64,000 bases of DNA from a virus. Under the pieces are notes generated by a model, which made no database searches, was not told the DNA's origin, and was given only the letters and a program-made list of their open reading frames with translations. Made by a program: the position numbers and the translations under genes. Shown here piece after piece: positions 56,617-64,000 of the stretch. Location: positions 45,774-109,773 of IMG/VR virus record IMGVR_UViG_3300022927_000008; one strand, 5' to 3'. How positions within the stretch are numbered: the first letter of the stretch is position 1; every line of letters starts with the position of its first letter.

Positions 56617-57147
56617 TTATATAAATAAATATGTTCCCTTTACCATTTTTGCTCCTCCTCTAACAGCTAATCTACATGAAAAAGTTTTAGTAGAATCATT
56701 ATAAGTAATATTATTATAATCTACAGTGTCATTTCCCAACATTGAATAGGGTTGAGGAGTAGTATAAGTAATATTATTAGGACTAGCGACATTTAAAGGC
56801 GTATATTTAAAACTTGAATGGGTTGAATTGTCAGGTCTAATTATAGCAATTTGTTCAAACCTAATAGGTTGGGTCCCCCCAACAAGATTAGTAAGTGTAT
56901 TAGGTAGTTGGCGGGGCATTACTATCCCTTTTACATGAAGGCCTATAGGGACAAAGTTTAAAGAATCAGGAATAACTTCTAAATACACAATGGGAGTAGT
57001 ACCTGCTGATCCTCCGGCAACGGTATAGTTTATAAAGGCTTTTTGGGTAGTATAGGGTTGCTCAAATGAAGAGGATACATATAACCCCTCCCCACTAACA
57101 TCATTATATGCTATATTTAATTGGTTAAGTGTTTTTAAATTTCCCAT
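56617..57147 (-). CDS. virion-type protein, paralogue of 57158-57775
   Basis: 176 residues: LNQLNIAYNDVSGEGLYVSS at the start and a C-terminal block VDYNNITYNDSTKTFSCRLA ... MVKGTYLFI that aligns with TFNIVYNNLNQTFQLKWW ... IVRGNYLMY in the next gene upstream. Probably a small beta-rich virion protein. It is 1 nt from the fibre gene at 55182. Confidence 0.55.
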   Translation of the reverse strand: MGNLKTLNQLNIAYNDVSGEGLYVSSSFEQPYTTQKAFINYTVAGGSAGTTPIVYLEVIPDSLNFVPIGLHVKGIVMPRQLPNTLTNLVGGTQPIRFEQIAIIRPDNSTHSSFKYTPLNVASPNNITYTTPQPYSMLGNDTVDYNNITYNDSTKTFSCRLAVRGGAKMVKGTYLFI

Positions 57148-57157
57148 AATTTTTAAT

Positions 57158-57775
57158 TTAATACATTAAATAGTTTCCTCTAACTATAAAAGGATCAAGT
57201 TGTTTACTCATCCACCATTTTAATTGAAATGTTTGGTTAAGGTTATTATAAACTATATTAAATGTTTGGGTGGGGTTTCCTGCATTATCATAATAACCAG
57301 CAGGATCTACTGCATTAAATAGATTCCAATCCCCTTCCTCGTTAAAATGGTCTTCTTTAAAACTAAAAGGGTAATTTATACCCTCAGAGGATACAGCTCC
57401 TTCTGTGTATTCATCACCATTACTAGCGTGGGTAACAGCAGATGATATCATTGTAAAAGTAAAAGGACCTGTGTTGAAATTAACACCTATAGGTTCAACA
57501 GAAATAAACATTTCTAATATATTAGCCCCAATTCTATCAGGATCTCCAAAAGCTAAAGCTTGGTCTTCAGCAAAAGTGTTAGCAAATCTATATCTTGAAA
57601 TTTCAAATATAACAGATCCAGTATAATCATTACCAAGGGGGTAATCTTGGTCATTATCAGGGATATAAACTGTATTATAAAAAGACCCATACAAAGGATT
57701 ATATACATAATTTACATTATCATTTATACTAGAACTAGCAATAGCAATTTCATGATATAAAGGGGAATTTATCAT
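57158..57775 (-). CDS. virion-type protein, paralogue of 56617-57147
   Basis: 205 residues. Polar, tyrosine/asparagine-rich segments (YVYNPLYGSFYNTVYIPDND) and a C-terminal block shared with 56617-57147. It overlaps the next gene by 4 nt. Probably a structural or adhesion protein; the function is unknown. Confidence 0.55.
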   Translation of the reverse strand: MINSPLYHEIAIASSSINDNVNYVYNPLYGSFYNTVYIPDNDQDYPLGNDYTGSVIFEISRYRFANTFAEDQALAFGDPDRIGANILEMFISVEPIGVNFNTGPFTFTMISSAVTHASNGDEYTEGAVSSEGINYPFSFKEDHFNEEGDWNLFNAVDPAGYYDNAGNPTQTFNIVYNNLNQTFQLKWWMSKQLDPFIVRGNYLMY

Positions 57776-58497
57776 ATATATTCAATTATAGTTCTTATGT
57801 TTCGTGTACTCCCAGGTGGTGGAACAGTCATAATCCCCGCTATATATATAAAATCATTACTAGATGTGTCTACTTCATTATCTACCATTCCTGATGAAGA
57901 TGGATCTCTTCCTACATAAAAATAAGGGGGGCCTTGAAACATGTTATTATAAAAAAAATATGTAGTAAAATCTGTATTGATGGGGGAGGTTATTAAATTT
58001 AGTTGGAAATTTGTAGGGTTAGTTAACGTAAGATCTGTGGGGGTTGTTACTGAATTGTCTCCTTCTAGTGTAGAAGGGAGTCTTCCTATTATTTCAAAAA
58101 TTGCATTATCATAGAATCCTCCTTGATTATTAGAATTGCTATCGTTATAAAAATACATATACCCTTTAAAAGCTGATCTATAGGGCTTGGTAGAGGTGGT
58201 TCCTTCTTTAATTATGGGGAATTTTGCAAAAATGGATAGGGTTGTTGAATTCGAAGTTATTATTCTATTGCAACAATATTTTTGAGAGGAAAATGGAAAA
58301 ACTCCATCATTTCTGTCTGTAAATGCTGAGGTGTTATCATTGGTGAATTGTTCATGTATTAAGTTAGAGTAATTTAAGGCCTGTATATTACTACCACCAC
58401 CCTCACTTTTAGCAAAAATATACTTACTTTTTTTGGGGTGTAAATTTAGTTTATCAAATACAGGGGAACTACTCATAACAAAATATATTTTAAACAA
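57772..58497 (-). CDS. virion-type protein
   Basis: 241 residues, Ser/Thr/Asn-rich, with no signal peptide. AFKGYMYFYNDSNSNNQGGF and a C-terminus NDFIYIAGIMTVPPPGSTRN suggest a beta-rich particle protein. It overlaps the upstream gene by 26 nt. No family is recognised. Confidence 0.55.
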   Translation of the reverse strand: MFKIYFVMSSSPVFDKLNLHPKKSKYIFAKSEGGGSNIQALNYSNLIHEQFTNDNTSAFTDRNDGVFPFSSQKYCCNRIITSNSTTLSIFAKFPIIKEGTTSTKPYRSAFKGYMYFYNDSNSNNQGGFYDNAIFEIIGRLPSTLEGDNSVTTPTDLTLTNPTNFQLNLITSPINTDFTTYFFYNNMFQGPPYFYVGRDPSSSGMVDNEVDTSSNDFIYIAGIMTVPPPGSTRNIRTIIEYI

Positions 58498-58958
58498 TAA
58501 TAAACATTATCAATATCATATTGATAAATTTCAAAATTTAAACCCCCATTACTATCAAAAGAACCCGTAACCCTTTTTATGTCATAAATAACCTTATCTT
58601 CGGGATATCTAACATCTTCTACAGTACTGCTTACTAAACTATCTCCTGAACTTGAGTCCCATATTAAAGTGGTACGCATAGCTTGGTGTTGGGTATAAGA
58701 TCCTTGAGTTACGGCATCACATTCAATTCGTGCATATCCAAATTCTCCCGACACATTTTGGGGATAATTAGTAGGATCTAAAGTAATATTAATAGTGTAA
58801 ACTCCGGGACCATCATTAGGACCCGCACATATATATCCTTCATTATTTCTAAGGTCAAATTCTTTTTTTTGGTTATCCCATACCACATAAGAAGAAGGAG
58901 GGGGGCTGCATGCATCAAGTGGTACTATAACATTATGTCTTGTTGTTCCTTGAGCCAT
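58473..58958 (-). CDS. virion-type protein
   Basis: 161 residues: MAQGTTRHNVIVPLDACSP, GPGVYTINITLDPTNYPQNV, DSSSGDSLVSSTVEDVRYPE, strand-rich. It belongs to the same small virion-protein group. An AT-rich ATAAATATT motif lies just upstream of the start. The function is unknown. Confidence 0.55.
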   Translation of the reverse strand: MAQGTTRHNVIVPLDACSPPPSSYVVWDNQKKEFDLRNNEGYICAGPNDGPGVYTINITLDPTNYPQNVSGEFGYARIECDAVTQGSYTQHQAMRTTLIWDSSSGDSLVSSTVEDVRYPEDKVIYDIKRVTGSFDSNGGLNFEIYQYDIDNVYYCLKYILL

Positions 58959-58986
58959 TTATTATAAATATTAAAATTATATAGAT

Positions 58987-60099
58987 TTATTCAAATCTAT
59001 CAAGTTCAGCATTATAATTTTGTGTAACTTGATTTGCACTAAGGGCAAAATCATACATTCTTACTATAGCAATTTTTCCTTTAAAATATTGAGATGTATA
59101 TGTTCCTATTCTTACAAGAGGGTTATAGAGCAAAGTTGCTGTAGTGTCAATATTTAATGATGAAAAAGTGTTTGTTAAGGATCCATTTTTGTACACTTTA
59201 ACAGTATTATTAGCACCATCAATAGTTACTACTAAGTGCATCCAAGGTCCAGGGTTCCCTGTAGTTAGGGGTGGGAAAAAATTATTGATGGTATTACTAT
59301 AATTTGTAGTTGAACCTTCGATATTAACTCTAAGATCTCTACCACTAGTACCTTTTTTAGTTAGTCTTACATGTCTAGAGAATGAAGTCATTAGTATTTC
59401 TTCTTCAACATTATTATCACGGTTACGATCTGATGCTAACCATATTTCTATACTAGATGTATTAAGATTTTGAAATCTATATATGGCCGCAGTTGCTTCA
59501 CTTGAGTCGGGGTCAGGGGAAAGATATTTAACAACTCCACCAGTGGCTTGGATAAAATCATCTGTTCCATCCAACCCTAAATATTTAGCACTTCCTGTAG
59601 TATCATATAAAGGACCATTAGCAAATATTGCAGCTAAACTTCCTGTAAGTTCTATTTCAGTACCTCCTGCTATAAGGGGGGTACCTGTACCACCAAGGGG
59701 TAATACGGTATAAGTAGTTCCAGGGTCATAATTATCCAAAGATTGCCATAAGGGTCTATTGGCTTGGGAGGGATTCCCACTAACATTAGGATTAACATCC
59801 CCCCAAAGTTGAGATCCTGAATCTTCAGCATCTAAGTGGAGCATTAGGCCTGTAGTAACATAATCAGGGGTGTTTGAAGAGGGTATAAAAGAATGGGTTC
59901 CTAATAATTCTACATAAGTTTTACCTACTAAACTTTCAGTAACATATGAGGAATTTAAAGCCACATAATTTTGACTTAATAAATTAGTACTACCAATTTG
60001 ACCCTTTAATAAAGTATTTGTAATAAAACCTTGTTGTTCAATTGTAATAAATCCTGTTACAGACTCTGATTTGTATGTTGCATTTAAGTTTAAAGTCAT
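58987..60099 (-). CDS. LamG/concanavalin-like domain fibre protein
   Basis: 370 residues. The C-terminal two thirds resembles a LamG-type jelly roll: GLMLHLDAEDSGSQLWGDVN, IEIWLASDRNRDNNVEEEIL, WMHLVVTIDGANNTVKVYKN and KGKIAIVRMYDFALSANQV. Such domains bind glycans. It is one of two LamG-like proteins here, consistent with receptor-binding fibres. It overlaps the next gene by 4 nt. Confidence 0.78.
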   Translation of the reverse strand: MTLNLNATYKSESVTGFITIEQQGFITNTLLKGQIGSTNLLSQNYVALNSSYVTESLVGKTYVELLGTHSFIPSSNTPDYVTTGLMLHLDAEDSGSQLWGDVNPNVSGNPSQANRPLWQSLDNYDPGTTYTVLPLGGTGTPLIAGGTEIELTGSLAAIFANGPLYDTTGSAKYLGLDGTDDFIQATGGVVKYLSPDPDSSEATAAIYRFQNLNTSSIEIWLASDRNRDNNVEEEILMTSFSRHVRLTKKGTSGRDLRVNIEGSTTNYSNTINNFFPPLTTGNPGPWMHLVVTIDGANNTVKVYKNGSLTNTFSSLNIDTTATLLYNPLVRIGTYTSQYFKGKIAIVRMYDFALSANQVTQNYNAELDRFE

Positions 60100-61085
60100 G
60101 TTATTCCTGCAACTAAGCCATGAGTAGGAGCAAAGTGTTGATAAACTTGGTTTACTTCGCTGTCTGAAAGGAAACGGTTATATACTAACATTAGTGATGA
60201 TTCAAAACTAGAGGCATCATCATGAGTAGTAACCAGACCCCATGCATTGGTAGAACCAGCGGTTGCAAATTCATAAGTTTTGTCGAAGGTTGCTTGGGTT
60301 TTAATATTAGCACTATATTCAGGATCATCACTCCAATTCCAAGTTACTTGGTTTTTCCCTATAACTTTTATATCAATGTCTTCACCCGCTCCAGACTTTG
60401 CAGTTATTCTTATGACCAACATATGCCATTCTGAAGTGTCGATAAGAAAAGAATCAGTAAAATAATTGTAAACTCTAGGGATAGTACCAGTCATACCTAC
60501 TGGAACATCGACATGTAAATGGTCTGAGTTAGGGTTAGGCCCTCTGCTTATTCTGTATCTTTGATTAGGGCTGCTGGAGGCATTACGGTATATATACTCA
60601 TCGGGGTTTATATTAACATTACGTATCCACATTATATGGGTTACAGGATCTGTGGTTGCGAAATCTAAAGTATTGTTAACATTTATGTTATCCATAAATT
60701 TATTATTATCAAATTTAAAGTACCTTACACTATACTTACCATTTTCGGTAATACCAAAGTCGTTAATAGTAGGATTTTCTGAAGGATTGTTTATATTTTC
60801 AAAAAATAGAGTATAATCATGTTCTTCGGGAGATTGATCTTTATATCGCTTATAGTATCCAATAAAGGTAGTACTTGAAGCATGACCATCATACGTGCTT
60901 AAATTACTACCTGTTGCTTGAGAAACTATAAAAAGGTATAATCCATTTGTAATTAAAGGAACAGGGTCATAAGGGATATCATGTCTTGCTTTTAAGAAAA
61001 CATTTCGACCATGTTGACCTCTAAGTTGGACATTCCTAATATCCCCTTGAAGAAGAATTTTATCTTTACCTAATAAATTACCCAT
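60096..61085 (-). CDS. LamG-like fibre protein
   Basis: 329 residues: GLYLFIVSQATGSNLSTYDG, HIMWIRNVNINPDEYIYRN, WHMLVIRITAKSGAGEDIDI and SSLMLVYNRFLSDSEVNQVY, the concanavalin-like pattern shared with the neighbouring gene at 58987. No signal peptide. Probably a virion adhesin that binds polysaccharide. Confidence 0.72.
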   Translation of the reverse strand: MGNLLGKDKILLQGDIRNVQLRGQHGRNVFLKARHDIPYDPVPLITNGLYLFIVSQATGSNLSTYDGHASSTTFIGYYKRYKDQSPEEHDYTLFFENINNPSENPTINDFGITENGKYSVRYFKFDNNKFMDNINVNNTLDFATTDPVTHIMWIRNVNINPDEYIYRNASSSPNQRYRISRGPNPNSDHLHVDVPVGMTGTIPRVYNYFTDSFLIDTSEWHMLVIRITAKSGAGEDIDIKVIGKNQVTWNWSDDPEYSANIKTQATFDKTYEFATAGSTNAWGLVTTHDDASSFESSLMLVYNRFLSDSEVNQVYQHFAPTHGLVAGIT

Positions 61086-61091
61086 TTATTT

Positions 61092-61511
61092 TTAGACTCT
61101 TGATGCAGAGGGGAATAAAGCTTTATTTAGGGTAAAGGTACCTCTAGATACTACTACACTATTTTCTCCATTACTATCTGCTAAAACTAATTCATGTTCG
61201 TATGTAGCGTTAATTTCGTCTGCATCAGAATCCAAGTTATCTGTTAACCATCCAAAATCATCTTTAGTTATTGAAACTAAAAATTTATTATCAGGTTGGT
61301 ATGCAATTCCTCCTTCACCACTAAAATCACTAGCTCCAGTTGTTTTTACTATTCTTTTAGTAGTATTTGAATTTGCAATTCCGGTAGGTACAGGGCCCGC
61401 TGACCAATAAGCTTTATAAGTGGATATGTCCCCCACATCAGTAGTAATAGTAAATTGAATAGTGAAAGTATCATATGCATACTTTGTAAAATTTTGATTT
61501 AAAGAAGCCAT
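61092..61511 (-). CDS. small virion-type protein
   Basis: 139 residues: SLNQNFTKYAYDTFTIQFTI, TYKAYWSAGPVPTGIANSN, YQPDNKFLVSITKDDFGWL, EHELVLADSNGENSVVVSRG. Strand-rich, no signal. It follows the collagen-like gene and is preceded by an ATAAATATT element. Possibly a fibre adaptor; unproven. Confidence 0.55.
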   Translation of the reverse strand: MASLNQNFTKYAYDTFTIQFTITTDVGDISTYKAYWSAGPVPTGIANSNTTKRIVKTTGASDFSGEGGIAYQPDNKFLVSITKDDFGWLTDNLDSDADEINATYEHELVLADSNGENSVVVSRGTFTLNKALFPSASRV

Positions 61512-61539
61512 AATGTTGTAAGTTTTATTTATAAATATT

Positions 61540-64000
61540 TTAAGTTATTGTTACCGATGGAGAAATTACAATTGCGGGATCATCATATTTTCTTACTTGG
61601 AATAAACATTTAAAATCTACATCAAAAGATAAATTATTTGTAAGTTTTACAGTAATATCGTCATCAGCAGGGTTATCTGTTAATTCTACACATATTTCAT
61701 TAATTTTTATTGGGAGGAATCCAACATTAGAGTCTCTTCTAATCCCATTAAAATCTGTTATATCTAAATAATAGGTAACATCATTAGTTCCACTAATATT
61801 AGTAAAGGCATCACACTCTAGTTGTATAGTTAATGCAAGATAACTTGCTCCTGTAGCATTAAATACTATAATTCCTTCTATATGTATGGAATCTTGAGTA
61901 TCAGTGGGAACTATACTAGATATTACTCTACTACCGCCTGAAAATAAAGTAGTTTCAGTAGACCAAACTTCTGATATAGAAGTACCACTAGTACCTGAGG
62001 TACCTGAAGAACCGGAAGTACCGCTTGAGCCTGAAGTACCTGATGAGCCACTAGTACCTGAGGAACCTGATGTACCACTAGAGCCTGAGGTACCTGAAGA
62101 ACCACTAGTACCTGATGAGCCTGAAGTACCTGAGGAACCTGATGTACCGCTTGAACCTGAGGTACCTGAAGAACCACTAGTACCTGAGGAACCTGATGTA
62201 CCACTAGAGCCTGAGGTACCTGAAGAGCCGCTAGTACCTGATGAGCCTGATGTACCTGAGGAACCTGATGTGCCACTAGAGCCTGAAGTACCTGAAGAAC
62301 CACTAGTACCTGAGGAACCTGATGTACCTGAGGAACCTGATGTACCTGAGGAACCTGATGTACCGCTTGAACCTGAGGTACCTGAAGAACCACTAGTACC
62401 TGAGGAACCTGATGTACCTGATGAACCACTGGTACCTGATGAGCCTGAAGTACCACTTGAACCTGAGGTACCTGAGGAACCTGAGGTACCTGAAGAACCA
62501 CTAGTACCTGAGGAACCTGATGTACCTGAGGAACCTGATGTACCGCTTGAACCTGAGGTACCACTAGTACCTGATGAGCCTGAAGTACCACTAGAGCCTG
62601 AGGTACCTGAAGAACCACTAGTACCTGAGGAGCCTGATGTACCACTTGAACCTGAAGTACCTGATGAGCCTGATGTACCTGATGAACCACTGGTACCTGA
62701 TGAACCTGAGGTACCACTTGATCCTGAGGTACCACTGGTACCTGAGGAACCTGATGTACCTGAAGAACCACTAGTACCTGATGAGCCTGATGTACCTGAT
62801 GAGCCTGATGTGCCACTAGTACCTGATGAGCCTGATGTACCTGAGGAACCTGATGTACCTGATGAGCCTGAGGTACCGCTTGAACCTGAAGTACCTGAAG
62901 AACCACTAGTACCTGATGAGCCTGATGTACCTGAGGAACCTGATGTACCGCTTGAACCTGAGGTACCTGATGAACCTGAAGTACCTGATGAACCTGAAGT
63001 ACCTGAGGAACCTGATGTACCACTGGAGCCTGATGAACCTGAAGTACCTGAGGAACCTGATGTACCACTAGAGCCTGATGAGCCTGATGTACCTGATGAA
63101 CCTGATGTACCACTAGAGCCTGAGGAACCTGATGTACCACTGGAGCCTGATGAACCTGAAGTACCTGAGGAACCTGATGTACCACTAGAGCCTGATGAAC
63201 CTGAAGTACCTGAGGAACCTGATGTACCACTGGAGCCTGATGAACCTGATGTACCTGAGGAACCTGATGTACCTGAGGAACCTGATGTACCACTGGAACC
63301 TGATGAACCTGATGTACCTGAGGAACCTGATGTACCTGAGGAACCTGATGTACCACTGGAACCTGATGAACCTGATGTACCTGAGGAACCTGATGTACCA
63401 CTGGAGCCTGATGAACCTGATGTACCTGAGGAACCTGATGTACCTGAGGAACCTGATGTACCACTGGAACCTGATGAACCTGATGTACCTGAGGAACCTG
63501 ATGTACCTGATGAACCTGATGTACCACTAGAGCCTGATGAACCTGATGTACCTGAGGAACCTGAAGTACCTGAGGAACCTGATGTACCGCTTGAACCTGA
63601 GGTACCTGAAGAGCCGCTAGTACCTGAAGAACCACTAGTACCTGAGGAACCTGATGTACCACTAGAGCCTGAGGTACCTGAAGAGCCGCTAGTACCTGAT
63701 GAGCCTGATGTACCTGAGGAACCTGATGTACCACTGGAACCTGATGAACCTGATGTACCACTAGAGCCTGATGAACCTGAAGTACCTGAGGAACCTGATG
63801 TACCACTGGAGCCTGATGAACCTGATGTACCTGATGAACCTGATGTACCTGAGGAACCTGATGTACCACTGGAACCTGATGAACCACTTGTACCTGAAGT
63901 ACCTGATGATCCTGAAGTACCTGATGTACCTGATGAACCACTTGTACCTGAAGTACCTGATGATCCTGAAGTACCTGATGTACCTGATGAACCACTTGTA
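61540..64000 (-). CDS. collagen-like Gly-X-Y repeat fibre protein (5' end outside window)
   Basis: About 820 codons visible, open at the window edge. From the edge down to about 61984 it is a near-perfect run of Gly-X-Y triplets dominated by GTS and GSS (GSSGTSGSSGTSGTSG patterns), as in collagen-like phage fibres. The C-terminal ~150 residues are non-repetitive: SISEVWSTETTLFSGGSRVI, LALTIQLECDAFTNISG and IVISPSVTIT before the stop. It is probably a trimeric fibre shaft with a knob. The N-terminus is not in the window. Confidence 0.85.
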   Translation of the reverse strand, partial: TSGSSGTSGTSGSSGTSGTSGSSGTSGTSGSSGTSGTSGSSGSSGTSGSSGTSGSSGTSGSSGSSGTSGSSGTSGSSGSSGTSGSSGSSGTSGSSGTSGSSGTSGSSGTSGSSGTSGSSGTSGSSGTSGSSGTSGSSGTSGSSGTSGSSGTSGSSGSSGTSGSSGTSGSSGTSGSSGSSGTSGSSGTSGSSGTSGSSGSSGTSGSSGTSGSSGSSGTSGSSGTSGSSGTSGSSGSSGTSGSSGTSGSSGTSGSSGSSGTSGSSGTSGSSGSSGTSGSSGTSGSSGSSGTSGSSGSSGTSGSSGTSGSSGSSGTSGSSGTSGSSGSSGTSGSSGTSGSSGTSGSSGTSGSSGTSGSSGTSGSSGTSGSSGTSGSSGTSGSSGTSGSSGTSGSSGTSGTSGSSGTSGSSGTSGSSGTSGSSGTSGTSGSSGTSGSSGTSGSSGTSGSSGTSGSSGTSGSSGTSGSSGTSGSSGTSGSSGTSGTSGSSGTSGSSGTSGSSGTSGSSGTSGSSGTSGSSGTSGSSGTSGSSGTSGSSGTSGSSGTSGSSGTSGSSGTSGSSGTSGSSGTSGSSGTSGSSGTSGSSGTSGSSGTSGSSGTSGSSGTSGSSGTSGSSGTSGSSGTSGSSGTSGSSGTSGSSGTSGSSGTSGSSGTSGSSGTSGSSGTSGSSGTSGTSGTSISEVWSTETTLFSGGSRVISSIVPTDTQDSIHIEGIIVFNATGASYLALTIQLECDAFTNISGTNDVTYYLDITDFNGIRRDSNVGFLPIKINEICVELTDNPADDDITVKLTNNLSFDVDFKCLFQVRKYDDPAIVISPSVTIT
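61984..64000 (-). repeat. ~2-kb low-complexity repeat encoding Gly-X-Y
   Basis: Tandem 9- and 18-bp-scale units (plus strand variants of ggaacctgatgtacct and gaaccactagtacctga) over about 2 kb, with codon-third-position variation (GGT/TCA/ACA/TCC). Length polymorphism by slippage or recombination is likely; sequence assembly here may also be imperfect. Confidence 0.9.

Noticed and set aside
63195-63530. Plus-strand ORF with LRNLMY repeats
   Set aside because: Antisense shadow of the same collagen-like repeat.
61923-63995. 690-residue ORF made of HQV/PQV-like repeats
   Set aside because: It is the wrong frame of the Gly-X-Y repeat; the frame reading GTS/GSS is open, has an ordinary non-repetitive C-terminal domain and a sensible stop at 61540.
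61984-64000. Tandem repeat block resembling a CRISPR array
   Set aside because: Units are contiguous codon repeats without unique spacers and stay in one coding frame.

Overview
The window is a gene-dense, AT-rich piece of a large tailed-phage genome. Apart from the RNA-gene block and a few short spacers, every supported gene is on the minus strand, usually with stop/start overlaps of 1-20 nt, so transcription runs from high to low coordinates. The replication genes are of T4 type: sliding clamp, clamp-loader pair, a split family-B DNA polymerase, UvsX-like recombinase, gp32-like SSB, DnaB-like helicase and a FEN/RNase H nuclease. Several features point to a marine Bacteroidetes (Flavobacteriia-like) host: secreted proteins with type IX secretion (T9SS) sorting tails, a CHU_C/gliding-type C-terminal domain, an M43 cytophagalysin-type protease, Bacteroidetes-like lipoproteins, and a promoter-like box resembling TAnnTTTR. 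Assignments rest on reading the sequence; no database search was run.

Layout from low to high coordinates. 1-3.5 kb: small overlapping genes, a HAD phosphatase and two glycosyltransferases. 3.5-5.5 kb: tRNAs (Leu, Cys, Thr, Lys, Ile, Arg, Leu) with a ~345-nt region closed by an 11-bp terminal helix wedged between two of them, a candidate large structured RNA. 5.5-10 kb: many small unknown genes, including two duplicated ~30-residue membrane peptides and a GH16 glycoside hydrolase. 10-19 kb: a glycan cassette with GT2, GT4 and RgpF-like transferases, hexapeptide acyltransferases, a DegT-like aminotransferase and a methyltransferase. 19-28.6 kb: Cas4-like nuclease, clamp loader, GroEL/GroES, Hsp20, clamp, split PolB. 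28.6-35.2 kb: thioredoxin, MazG-like protein, FolE, Hpt, outer-membrane-type proteins, a PiT-type phosphate transporter, ThyX. 35.2-40.2 kb: three secreted proteins with T9SS-type tails (a CHU_C protein, an M43 metalloprotease, a fasciclin protein). 38.8-42.3 kb: QueE, QueD, QueC and DpdA, which with FolE give a near-complete route to 7-deazaguanine-modified DNA. 42.9-44.3 kb: SNase and a probable holin/spanin set. 44.3-53 kb: NrdA/NrdB, helicase, RNase H, UvsX, SSB and a second, family-A-like DNA polymerase. 53-55 kb: a TibC-like O-heptosyltransferase and a GT4. 55-64 kb: virion adhesion or tail-fibre-type proteins, ending in a giant Gly-X-Y (collagen-like) protein cut by the window edge.

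A working picture. NrdAB, ThyX, Hpt, FolE and MazG reshape nucleotide pools. The T4-type replisome copies the DNA and Que/Dpd enzymes modify guanines, probably against restriction. GroEL/ES/Hsp20 fold phage proteins, and glycan enzymes decorate virion or host surfaces. A phosphate carrier, OMP-like proteins and T9SS cargo remodel the host envelope and exterior. The most unusual observations are the T9SS cargo set interleaved with the que operon, a QueC that has lost all four zinc-site cysteines, two different DNA polymerases, and the structured RNA in the tRNA array.
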